Part shown: piece by piece, positions 36,491 through 47,086 of the stretch
Layout of the letters: each line of letters starts with the position of its first letter
How positions within the stretch are numbered: the stretch's first letter is position 1
Source of the DNA: Colletotrichum lupini
Taxonomy: Eukaryota; Ascomycota; Sordariomycetes; Glomerellales; Glomerellaceae
Length of the DNA stretch: 64,000 nucleotides
Direction: 5' to 3'
Assembly (NCBI RefSeq): GCF_023278565.1
Contig: NC_064672.1
Coordinates: forward strand, 6,820,001 to 6,884,000
Made by a program: the position numbers and the translations under genes
The notes under the pieces: model-generated
The model's database searches: none
What the model saw: only the letters and a program-made list of their open reading frames with translations
What the model was told of the DNA's origin: nothing

Positions 36491-37942
36491 GTGAGCATAA
36501 GGCCGGGTTGTTTTGCTAGTAACTAGGTAGTAATACCTGTAGTTGTCGAGGTCGGAGGTGGCTGATAGTTTAAATAAGGTACTATAATCATGAATCTCCA
36601 CGCGGGACAATGCCATTGGCCAAAAATGGGTAGAGTAGGTTAGCATTCGTGAGCTCTGCATGAGCACTGCACTTTTAACTCATGCGAAGGACATTATCGA
36701 TCGTCTGATGCGGTTTCTAGCTATTTCCCTATATTACTTAAGCTGCGTGCACTCGCCGCTAATGTAAGGTGCGTGGCATAAGCTTCACTGCAATTTTGAA
36801 CCTTCTAAATGACATGTCTGTCGTTTACCATCATGCTGACTAGTGTCTCCAGTTTCCCCTATCGGCCTCATGCTGGTTCATAGCGTTCCAGATCGAAAGG
36901 CTTGAAGAAGAGCCATGTTCGTATTGGAGAGGCAACGCTTTTTCACTCTCATCGTTGTAGGACCTCTTGGGGGTGGTCAGTGGAATGCCGTCGCCATGAA
37001 GCGTTGAAAGGAGACGACCGTGGGGGTTCATGTGCATCATGCACAAAAATGTGGCTATCTCCTCTTCGACTGCTGTACCAAATCATTGAGATCGAAAGGC
37101 CCAAGCCAACCTTAGTACCTCATTTCTCACAATATGGTACGAGCTATTAGAGTGCCATACATCAACGTCTGGCTGCTAAAAGCCTCTCAACTAGTTGATG
37201 GAATGGTCTGCTGGTCAGCACATAAGTCATCTTCTTTCAGAGCGCTTTCATAGCGCGTAAAGGCCGTAAATTGAGAAAGACTCTACACTAGATGCCCCGA
37301 TCGTGAGATGGCCTCTGACAAACTGATGCTGTCCGATTCGTTGCCACAACGTTGGCTTTGAACACAACAAACAAGAACCCGCTGTGGATAAATCCTGCGA
37401 ATCGAAAAGCATTTTCCTATTTCGTCCATAGCTCAGTACTTGAGCAAGGATGTTGCATGGGTGGGCGTTCCCACGAGACGTTTCCAGCGTTCTTTGTTAC
37501 CCGGTACAACTCACAGATTTAACTCCTAAACAGGCTCAGTAATCACTTGCAAGATACTAGTAAAAGAGAACGATAACTCCGAACATTGAATATCTTGTAG
37601 ACCAAGAACCTCATTGGTGGTGCGTGTTTGTTGCTTCTTAAATTTTCAAACGGTAGGGCAAACAGTGTGGGGGAAATCGCCGTCCGTTGGATGTGTTTTG
37701 TGTGTTTTCCGGGTTGTTGGAACTAACCTAGTTACCGAAGCAGTTGCGGCACAAGCAACAGGGTTTCTTTCTGCACCCATGGTCAATGAAGAATTGATTT
37801 ATCTTTCCGATTTCTTATCAATGGCACGATTCTCCACATCTTTGCGTGATGTTACATTTACTACCCTAATACCCTTCCTACCTCTGTGGCACCTCATTCA
37901 CCCGACCAGTCTGGCAACTGACTTGCTGAATCTCATGTCACG
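36491..37942. other. Intergenic region between PKS-NRPS and P450-D
   Basis: 1.45 kb with the synthase 3' flank and the P450-D promoter. Only short overlapping frames of no recognisable family; no repeat or RNA gene seen. Confidence 0.5.
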
Positions 37943-39847
37943 ATGGAGTCTTTGAAGCCAACTTGGTACCATGAGCTTCTCGCTCTGGGCGCTCTGTCTT
38001 TTCTGACGACTCTACGTGAGTCTTTATTGCAGACCGCCGCTCGTTACTTGATCGCTCTGCTCGTGGCGCGGCACGTTATCAGGGCAGTGTACTACCTCTT
38101 CATCTACCCATACTTCTTCTCTCCCCTCAGACACCTCCCAGGACCAAAGGTGAAACATTGACACAACCTAGTTTGAGCTCTATTACCTTGTTCCTAACAC
38201 ATCTACCAGGACCACCACTTCCTTGTCGGCGACCTCATAAACCAGGCCAGGTCAGGGAACCCCATCGAGCCGTATCTCTCATGGACGCGACAATGGCCAA
38301 ACGAGCCGCTTATCAAGTTCACCGGCTTCGGCAACTCAGACTGCCTCCTCATCAATGACCTAGAAGTCTTCAAAGAGGTCTTTCAGACAAAGAGCTATTC
38401 GTTTATCAAGGCGCAGTTTAATACCCGCATCATTGTGCAAGTGACGGGGACTGGGATGGTGTTTGCTGAAGGAGACTTGCACAAGGCCCAGAGAAAGTTA
38501 CTATCGCGTAAGTTGTCCCTCAGCATTTCATCACACGGACCTTGTGCTACTGTTTATGAACTCATCCATAACTAACTACAATCTGGCAGCCTCGTTTTCT
38601 CTCACCAAGGTCAAGAAGGCGATCCCACTCTTCCAAAGCAAAGCAAAAGAGCTCGTTCAACTCTTTGATAAGGAGATTAAGTCTCAAGAGGGCACCGTAG
38701 ACAGTAAGTCTGGCCTCAAGAAGTCTGACTCGGTCGGCTGGTACCAAGTCTCGCCTCGACATTCCTCTTGCTAACCTAGCCTGTTCACGTAAAAACAGTG
38801 TCCCAAGCCTTCAGCCGCGTCACAGTCGACATCATAGCATGGTGGACCCTCGGCATCGACCTCCAAGCAACCCTAACCCACTCCTTCTTCCACCAAGCCT
38901 ACCACCGGATGTTCGATCCGTCCCTCTTCGGCGGCATCCTCATGGTCATGAACGCCTACGTTCCAGGAACCCGCTCGCTCCCTTTCGAAGAGAACCGCGT
39001 CTTCAACGCCTGCAGCGGCGGCGTCCGCTCGCGCATAAGAGAAGTCATTCGTGAGCGCTTTGCGGAAATCGACGAGGTCCCGGGTGGCAGCGGTGGTGAT
39101 GGTAAAGGCGCGGAAAAGACCCGCGACAGACCCGATCTCCTAACGCACATGATCCTCGAATCCAGGTCCATCAACGAACCCTGGTCCGAAGACGAAATCC
39201 TCGAAAACTGCCTCAACATGATGGTTGCAGGCCACGAGACCTCCGCCACGACGCTCACCTGGGGCACGCACATCTTCACGCTCTATCCGCAAATTCAAAC
39301 GCGCGCCAGGGCCGAAGTTTTGCGTCTCCTCAAGAAGAACCCGACGCCGGACTATCTCGATCTCGAAGAGGGTCTGCCCTTCATCGACAACCTCACGCGC
39401 GAGGTCCTCCGCTTCTACGCACCGGGCGTCCTCGCCGCCCGCGAACCTGTCGAGGACGTCACCGTCGGCGGCACATTTATCCCCAAGGGCACCCCGCTCT
39501 ACATGTTCCCAGCCCTCGTCACACGGAACAAACGCATCTGGGGCGAGGACGTGGATGTCTTTGACCCGGACCGCTGGGACCGGCTCGAGGGGACGCCCGC
39601 GAGCAACCCGCTTGCCTTTGCGACGTTTTTGGCTGGGCCGAGGCAGTGTATCGGAAAGGGGTTCGCGCTGATTGAGATCAAGGTGCTCTTCATGGCGATT
39701 TTGAGTAATTTCAAGTTTGAGGCCCCGGTGGATCCTGAGGATATCGAGTTTGTTAATCCTAGTCCTGTTCTGAGGCCCAAGGGGGGTTTGAAGGTGAGGG
39801 TGCGACGGCTGGAGGCGGGTGATGTCGAGGATGCGTTCTTGATATGA
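37943..39847 (+). CDS. Cytochrome P450 monooxygenase (P450-D)
   Basis: Predicted 555 residues from exons 37943-38149, 38210-38507, 38590-38703 and 38799-39847, with introns of 60, 82 and 95 bp; two contain CTAAC or GCTAAC branch sites. A long hydrophobic N-terminus is followed by RHLPGPK at the first splice junction. The I-helix reads VAGHETSATT, ExxR is EVLR, PERF is FDPDRW, and the heme loop FLAGPRQCIG has Cys490. All core motifs are canonical and the length is normal for fungal P450s. The last exon is notably GC-rich. Its position directly downstream of the megasynthase on the same strand suggests a tailoring role; the oxidation site cannot be inferred. Confidence 0.88.
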
Positions 39848-40467
39848 GTCACTTCACTGCCTGTTGTGTGTGTTCTGTGTGGGCAGTGACTAATGTATCG
39901 ATTAGATCTCAGCCTAACTTTACATCGATTATAGTAGCAAGTCGTCGCAAGAGACTTCACAGGATTTCCCGAGAGCATGTTCCTCGACTTACCGTATTAT
40001 CAAAGGGGAGTTGGCGTGATATTAATTCCAAACTCATGTTGGATTACTCACAGTTAATTGGACCAGTGACATTTCTATTCTTGGGTCAGTAGAAATTGAT
40101 AAGTGATATTAGGGTCCAAGGACAACATCAATTACGACCTTAAGATGTACATCGCCAATTGACATCTTCATACCTACGACGAGTTGAATAGACAGCATTC
40201 AGACATAATTGCAGACATCAAGCGCCAATAATCGCAGGGATCAATCAGTCAATGCATAGTCTTGGGTGGCCAACTGAGATGTCCCTAACAGCTAGTCGTG
40301 CGCCCCTCCCGCTTGGCGTAGAATCAACGAGGGACCAATGACTCACCCCCACTACGACTAACACTGAGACTCTAAATACCTTCATCCACCACATCAACAA
40401 AACCTCACGAAACCATCACCCATTGAATCCCAAAACTCATCCAAAACCTCTGGACATCCTAAAAGCA
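39848..40467. promoter_or_regulatory. Intergenic region upstream of the epimerase-like gene
   Basis: 620 bp between two same-strand genes. Nothing beyond the expected 3' flank and promoter is recognisable. Confidence 0.5.
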
Positions 40468-41523
40468 ATGGCCTCACCCTACACCGTCCTCGTAACAGGC
40501 TCCGCCGGCCACCTCGGCGCAGCCCTAATGCTCTCCCTCCCGTCCCTAGGCCACGTCCCCCACGGCATCGACATCCTCCCCTCCCCAACGACAACAACAC
40601 TCGGCTCCATCACAGACCGCGCCCTCATAGCCTCCATCCTCGCAGACAACTCGTCCATAACACACATCGTCCACGCGGCAACCCTCCACAAGCCCCACGT
40701 CGACTCCCACCCGAAATCAGCCTTCATCGACACAAACATCACCGGCACCCTCGTCCTCCTCGAAGAAGCAGCCGCCCATAAGAACCGCATCAAATCATTC
40801 CTCTTCATCTCGACAACCTCAACCTTTGGCCGCGCCTTAGCCCCAGCACCAGGCCAACCCGCAGCCTGGATAACCGAATCCGTCACGCCCCTGCCCAAAA
40901 ACATCTACGGCGTAACAAAATGCGCGGCAGAGGATCTCTGCAGTTTAGTCCACCGCCAGACATCCTTACCGGTCCTCGTCCTCCGCACGTCCCGCTTCTT
41001 CCCGGAACCAGACGACGACGAGGACCGCCGCACCGCCATGCCCGACGACGCGAACCTCAAAGTCTGCGAGCTGGCCTACCGGCGGGTAGACATTGCCGAC
41101 GTCGTCTCAGCCGTGGTGTGCGGGATGGAAAAGGCCGGGAAGATCGGATTCGGGAAGTATATTATCTCTGCGCCGCCGCCCTTTGTTGCTGCTACCGCTG
41201 CTGCCACGAATGACGACGGCGAGGCCGCCCGCTCGACGCTCCTACGCCGCTTGGACTCGGACGCGGGCGCCGTTGTCGCGGAGGTCGTGCCCGGGTGCGC
41301 GGCCGTGTTTGAGAAGCTCGGATGGACGTTGCTCGACAGGTTGGACCGGGTGTACGATTCCTCCAAGGCGGTCAGGGAGCTCGGATGGAGGCCTCAGTGG
41401 ACGATGGAGAAAGTTGTTGAGAGGCTTGCGAGGGGGGAGGATTGGAGGAGCGAGCTGACGTATGCGGTTGGCAAGAGGGGGTACCACGCCGTGTCGACCG
41501 GCGTATATACCACGCGTGACTGA
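40468..41523 (+). CDS. NAD-dependent epimerase/dehydratase family protein (extended SDR)
   Basis: Intronless frame of 351 residues. The ATG at 40468 (context GCAATGG) is chosen; the frame is open 15 codons upstream only to a TTG. The N-terminal Rossmann loop TGSAGHLG begins at residue 10, a STTST segment matches the catalytic Ser/Thr region, and YGVTK provides Tyr147 and Lys151. These features fit extended SDRs acting on nucleotide sugars or related substrates, using bound NAD(P). The C-terminal part is less conserved in appearance. It ends 200 bp from the convergent FSH hydrolase. It could be a cluster tailoring enzyme or an unrelated neighbour; sequence alone does not decide. Confidence 0.8.
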   Translation: MASPYTVLVTGSAGHLGAALMLSLPSLGHVPHGIDILPSPTTTTLGSITDRALIASILADNSSITHIVHAATLHKPHVDSHPKSAFIDTNITGTLVLLEEAAAHKNRIKSFLFISTTSTFGRALAPAPGQPAAWITESVTPLPKNIYGVTKCAAEDLCSLVHRQTSLPVLVLRTSRFFPEPDDDEDRRTAMPDDANLKVCELAYRRVDIADVVSAVVCGMEKAGKIGFGKYIISAPPPFVAATAAATNDDGEAARSTLLRRLDSDAGAVVAEVVPGCAAVFEKLGWTLLDRLDRVYDSSKAVRELGWRPQWTMEKVVERLARGEDWRSELTYAVGKRGYHAVSTGVYTTRD

Positions 41524-41723
41524 GTGCCCAAAAAGTTCACATCGCTAATCATGATGATGAACTGGCGGGTGCGATATGTTTGAACAGAAAAATTACAGAT
41601 TTTGGTATTCTCAAAAGATCTATGTATGCTTTCATCAAGATATCCAGTGGAAAATATGGAAAAAAACGTAAATGGGTACTCAAACAATTCCGCCAAAATG
41701 CTATGCAGCGCGCGCGCCAAAGT

Positions 41724-42557
41724 CTATACCTCAATCTCCTCCCTCACGATTCCCAGATCCCTTGCGAGATCGAGAATCTGTGTCGCGACCGCTTCCACGT
41801 CCCATGTCTTGATAGGCACGCGGTGAGCACCGTCCCATTCGACCAATCGTGTCGTACCCGGTTGGCAATACTGCTTGAGCAACACCCGGTGATGGTCTAA
41901 CCCAGCATCCTTCATGCCGTGGACGTGAATCGTCGGCAGCTTCAAGACGTGGTCCGTTCCAGGGCCTGTCGGCCAGTCGTGGAACTCGACGCTCGCCTCA
42001 GCTGCGTCGCCAACACCCTGCGGCACTTCTAACCTGTCGTCGAGTACAATCAACGGCGCTCTGCCCGCGAGCAGCACGCCAAACTTCCAGTCTGCTGAGC
42101 CGCCCGCCGACGTGATGCGCTTGCCGTACTTCTTCTTCAGCTGTTGTTGCGTGTACATCAAGCTGGCACTGATCTTGGCCCCCTGGCTGAATCCCAGTAA
42201 CCCCACCCACTCCCCCGTCGCGCCGATGGCGTCGTCGTCGTCCATTGCCATGCGTAGCTGGAAGTGGATCTCGGCGGACGCCGTCTCGGCGTCTACGGCC
42301 TGGTGCTCAGGAAGCCAACGGAGCCAGCGGCGGAAGGGACCATAGTCGCCATAGACGGAGACGATGTCGTGGTGAGGGGCGCACATGAAGGGTCCGTCGA
42401 CGAAGACGAGACGGAAGCTGTTCTTGAGACGGGAGATGAGGGCGCGGCACTGGACCTTGAAGACGGAGGCGTTGACGCCGCCGCCGTGGAGGCAGAGGAT
42501 ACGCGGGAGGTGGAGGGTGGGGTCAGGACCCGGCGGCGGCGATGTAGCGCTTGGCAT
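41724..42557 (-). CDS. FSH1-family serine hydrolase (LovG/CitA-like)
   Basis: Intronless, 277 residues. Signature elements of the family in order: ILCLHGGGVNASVFKVQC (about 20-37), FVDGPF (52-57), nucleophile elbow GFSQGA with Ser124, HVHGMKDAGLD supplying the acidic residue (Asp217 or Asp221), and DGAHRVP with His245. The catalytic triad is complete. Members in polyketide clusters act as trans thioesterases that release or edit PKS-bound chains; others are general esterases. Beside a PKS-NRPS cluster an editing role is plausible but unproven. The start is the only suitable ATG, and the transcript leader is pyrimidine-rich (purine-rich on + at about 42700-42860). Confidence 0.85.
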   Translation of the reverse strand: MPSATSPPPGPDPTLHLPRILCLHGGGVNASVFKVQCRALISRLKNSFRLVFVDGPFMCAPHHDIVSVYGDYGPFRRWLRWLPEHQAVDAETASAEIHFQLRMAMDDDDAIGATGEWVGLLGFSQGAKISASLMYTQQQLKKKYGKRITSAGGSADWKFGVLLAGRAPLIVLDDRLEVPQGVGDAAEASVEFHDWPTGPGTDHVLKLPTIHVHGMKDAGLDHHRVLLKQYCQPGTTRLVEWDGAHRVPIKTWDVEAVATQILDLARDLGIVREEIEV

Positions 42558-45282
42558 TGTGTAGGTACGTAGGGCCGCTTGTTTGGCGCTTAAGGCGTGT
42601 ATGTGTATGCGAGTAGTGGTATAGTAGTAGTCGTTCCTTTGATGAAGTCTCGGTGCTGCAAGGTAAAGAAAAGAGCCAGGTTGTTCGGGACCGAAGAGTG
42701 AAGATTCGGATGCTTGAGAAGAGGGCGAAGAGCGAAGATAAACGCGAGAGCAGGAGGGAAGAGAGGAGACGAGGAGCCGAGGAGAATGATAAAAGGTTGG
42801 CCACTTCTTTACTCTAATCAGAGACAGGAGGAGAAGTAGGAGGAGGAGGGAAGAAGGGAGCGTTGGCCAGCTCTACCTTGCGCTTGCGCTCGCTCACGGT
42901 TCTCGACTCTCTCACCCTCTCCTAGACGCTTGCCCACCTTTTGCGCAAGGGCAGCAAACAGAACGCCAATGTGGGGCGATGGATTCCTTTGTCCGTCGCT
43001 CACCGGCCGGAGCTCCGACACATAGGCAGGCACTGGCGCCGACTCTCTTCACTTGCTTGATTGATTGCTGACAGTCTACTGACCCCGAAGAGAGCAGACA
43101 ATACGGGGATTGGGATTGAAGATCGAGCAAGGCTTGTCCCTTTCTGGTCGAAGGTCACGCTCGTTGGCGCGAGTCAAATATCCGCCCCCGGGCAGCCGGG
43201 GGGAGAAGTCTGTCGTACAGAGAGTCCAGACAGGGCCGCCCTCAGAAAAAGGACAGGAAGATCGTGGGGCGGGATCGTCTCGGTGTGTGTGGATGACAAC
43301 TCCGCCGGGAAGTGGATAACTCGTCCCAACGGATTTCTGTCTGCGGGAAACGCTAAAAGGCCGCCTTGTCAGGTTGATGCGAATTCTCGTGAGCTTTACC
43401 GCAATAGAGGTTCGTCTCTGTGTTATGCCTCGCAAGCTTGATCAAACTTTTTTCTTTCTGCAAAATGCAAAATCAAAAGGACGACAAGCAACGCTATCAG
43501 ACCCAGCGGCTTGGTCAAGCAGCTGCAGCGAGTGCCGAAGATCAGATTCCGGCAGCGAGAACAAACAAAGGATGAGACGAGGCAGGGCAGGGGCGTCTCT
43601 GCTCTGTTTCCTCCCAAAGTTTGCTTGTAGTTGTGGATTTGACGCGCGTGATTCGGAGTTGGAGGGCGTCGGGATCACTCTCTGGTGGCTGATTGTCAGC
43701 CCTTTCTTATTTTCGTGTCAATAGCCCGGTCGTTGGTAAGACGGGACTCGGTGTCAGGTTGCCCTCTGTGCCTGTGTTCGCGTTTCTAGTTCCCACGTCG
43801 ACGGACAGGTTGGGAGACGTCCGGGATTCCCACTCTTGGCGAGGTCCGGTCCGAGACCAGTCAACCACATTTCCGCATCTCGCCCTGGTGATACCAGCCT
43901 GATTAATTAACCGGCGGTGCGAACTGGAAACGCAACGACATGTCATAAAAACCGAGCATGTCGTCTAATGAGCTTCGTGTTGGAAGCTTCTCGACTGTCG
44001 CAATGTTGCAACGGAATGACATGGCGAGAACGGGAACAGGAATGGCCATGGTGGTTCGGGGTCCGATCACCGAGTGTTGATTCCCGACTAATCAATCCAA
44101 CGGTACTGGTGGGTGGGCATCTCTTTCGCCGAATAGGCCAAGTCCGTCGAGGTCCGGACAATTGACAGCTTATTTAGTCACTCGTATCCCCCCGCTTCCT
44201 TTTTCGTTTGGCTTGGTTGGTATCAAACTGGCAGATAATCATCTTCTGCGCATATCCTCTAGCATGACGACAGCAGGGCCGATACGTCAGAGGTTGCAAC
44301 AAGTGTAAGTTTGGCCGTCATCGCGAATGCGAAGCTGTCAAACGAATTCAAATTCGACCGAGGTGACAGCTTGGCGATCGTGGCAATGGTGTCCGGGTGT
44401 GTACCCGCATCCGCTGGGGAATAAGGTTGGGTCGTTGGGGGAAAAGAGGTGGGGGGGAGAGAGAGAAAGATGGAGACCTCCCACGCCTCCCATGCCCTAG
44501 CACTGCTTAGGTAATACGGCGAGGGCACTATGACACTTACGTAAGGTGAGGAAGTGCCTACGATCGTCTACCTCTGTATCTGCTTAGGTAAGGCAACTTG
44601 AGCAGGAGTGTATTAGGTAATACGGATACGATCAAAAAAGGTCTTTGGTAAGGAGTCGGAATGTCGGCCCCGGCGCTCTGCGTTAGCCAAATGCGCAGCC
44701 ACACGCCTCTGCCGCAGCGGCGCCGTCGGTTCCCGCCATCCCTGTGCATCAGCCACATCATGACGTTTCCTGGTGTCCCCGGTGCCGTGCCCCTCCAAGT
44801 TTCCCCTCCCGTACGGCGCCCACGCTGTGCAAGGTATGAGCTGTTGCTGCTTGGCTTGGTGGTGGTGAGCTGGCAAACGATGACATGACTCTCCCCTATC
44901 TGCATTGAGAGGCCTCTCTGCAGAATATCTACACCTGACCCCGTTTTCTGGACCACAAGCTACCAGGAGCTCAGCCTCACACGCCTACGATATCCACGTT
45001 GACGACAGTATACGCCACATTACGCCCAGCAGAATTCATTAAACTTCCATCGGTCTTGCCGTAAAGCTCCATCAAACACCAGACCTACAAAAGGAACAAA
45101 CGCACAGCGGTTCTCTCCTCGTCGGTTCACTTTTTCACCTTCACACTACCATCTCAAGATACCCCTCATTCCCAAAGCTACCAGCTAAAACAATTGCATC
45201 GCCTCCTTGCATTGCTACTTCGACGTTCTTAATTTCATCATCTCGAATCTAATCGGTCATCGACAGAAAGACACCTCTAATC
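42558..45282. promoter_or_regulatory. 2.7 kb divergent region between the hydrolase and the SYLF-protein gene
   Basis: Holds two divergent promoters. A purine-rich + strand tract (about 42700-42860) corresponds to a CT-rich leader of the hydrolase, and CT/CA-rich sequence precedes the SYLF gene. Frames such as 43061-43441 overlap antisense frames and match no family, so none is called. This is also the apparent cluster edge. Confidence 0.5.
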
Positions 45283-47086
45283 ATGTCTGGAACCAACCCA
45301 GAGAAGCCTCCCATCCAACCGGAGCAGCAGCTCTACCCTCCCCCTCCCACCGGCGACAACAACCAACAGCAGCCTCCCCAGTACACCTCCGGCCATGAGC
45401 AGCAGCAGTACAACCCGGACCAGAAGAGTGCCGCCGGCCCCGGCCACGAGCAGCAACACTTCCCTCCTCCGCCCCCGGGCCCTCCCCCCGCCAACCAGCC
45501 GCAGTTCACACATGCTCCCCAGCAGCAGCAGCAGCAGCAGCAATACGCCGCCGGCAGCTCCGTTCCCCAGCAGCAGTCGTACGCACAGGCGCCGAGCCAG
45601 CAAGCTCCTTACAACCCCGCAGACCACGGCGCCGGCCACCACTACTCACAACAGCAGTTCGAGGGACCTCCGGGCACGGCAGCACCGAGCCACGCTCAGA
45701 GCGGTCCTTACACCGACCCGGCTGCCGCACACGCTGCCTACATCGCGCCCGCTACCGATCCCAACCACAAGGAGAAGCGCGGATGGGGTGAGCGCCTCTC
45801 CCAGATGGGCATGAAGGCCGCTGTGCCCATCAACGCCCTTGCCAATAAGATGGGCTCGCAGAGCTTCCTGCCCACCACCATGGATAGAGAGTGCGACAAG
45901 GCGGCCAAGATCCTCAAGAGCTTCTGCAGTAAGTCCCCTCAAACCACACCCCCAACCATGAATAACCCCATCGAGCACTCGGCTAACACACAATTCCACA
46001 GAGGAGGGAATCACATCCGACGTACCCCCACAGACGGGCGAGCACCTCGAGCCCGGCAAGCACGCCGAAGCGACCGGCTCGCGCCCCACGACGCCCAACA
46101 AGGAAAAGGCGCGCAAGGAACCCAAAGCCATCGTCAAGATCCCCTCAAAGGTCATCAACAAGGCCGTCGGCCTCGCCATCTTCACCACCGCCCGCGTAGG
46201 CTTCCAGTTCTCCGGCGCAACCGGCTCCGGCATCCTCATTGCCCGCCTCCCCGACGGCTCCTGGTCCCCGCCCTCGGGCATCCAGGTCCACGCCCTCGGC
46301 GCCGGCTTCATGATCGGCGTCGACATCTACGACTGCGTCTGCGTCATCAACAGCCCCGCCGCCCTCGCCGCCTTCATGTCCACCCGCGTCAGTCTCGGCC
46401 CTGACGTCGCCGTCGTGGCGGGCCCCTACGGCGCCGGAGGCGTCATGGACGTCGGCGCCTCTTTTGGCGGCAAGAACCCCGACCCCAAGGACAAGAACGC
46501 AAACGACCACGTCACGGACGCAAAACCCGGCGAGGACGGCAAGCTCAAGCCCGACGAGAAGGACAAGAAGCGCAGGAGCAGCAGCACCTCGCTCAAGCCC
46601 GTCTTCTCCTACGTCAAGTCCCGCGGCTTCTACGCCGGCATCCAGGTCGACGGCACCGTCGTCACGGAGCGCAAGGACGCCAACGCCGCGTTCTACGGAC
46701 AAAAGGTCACCGTGGACCAGATCGTCAAGGGCCAGGTGCCGCCTCAGGGTCCCAACGGCATGTGGCCCGCCGGCGCCCACCCGCTTTACGAGGCCCTCCG
46801 CACCGCGGAGCAGCAGCAGGCTCTCCCCGAGGTCCACCTGCCCCTGGCGACGCCCGGCCAGCAGGCCCCGCCCGGGTCGATCCCCCCTCACCAGCAGCAG
46901 CCGGCCTATGCTCAGCAGCAGCAGTACGGCCATCAAGATGCCGGCGGCCCGCTAGGTTCGCACCCTCCCGGCCAGGGTGGCCCCGTCGCCTCGGGTGGTC
47001 TGAGCCGCGAGGAGCAGCTCCCGGGTTACGTGGATGACGGTGTGGAGCGGCCTGGTGTTGGTGATCACAAGGGTCACTACCAGTAA
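45283..47086 (+). CDS. SYLF-domain (Ysc84/SH3YL1-like) protein with Pro/Gln-rich N-terminus
   Basis: Predicted 576 residues from exons 45283-45928 and 46002-47086, with a 73 bp intron (GTAAGT...CACAG, branch GCTAAC). The first ~165 residues are rich in Pro, Gln, Tyr and Ala and include a CAG-coded glutamine run. The SYLF domain spans roughly 180-450: DRECDKAAKILKSFC at the exon junction, then KAVGLAIFTTARVGFQFSG, SWSPPSGIQV, a GFMIGVDIYDCV segment and GFYAGIQVDGTVV. A charged low-complexity insert sits before the last block. Ysc84-type SYLF domains bind membranes and actin in endocytosis. There is no SH3 domain; the tail is again Pro/Gln-rich. This is a conserved gene outside the metabolite cluster. 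Confidence 0.88.
45520..45543 (+). repeat. CAG microsatellite coding for poly-Gln
   Basis: Seven CAG units followed by CAA give eight consecutive Gln codons in the low-complexity N-terminus of the SYLF-domain gene. Likely length-polymorphic. Confidence 0.9.

Noticed and set aside
43061..43441. 126-codon frame between the hydrolase and the SYLF gene
   Set aside because: A near-coextensive antisense frame exists, and neither shows motifs or gene-like starts.
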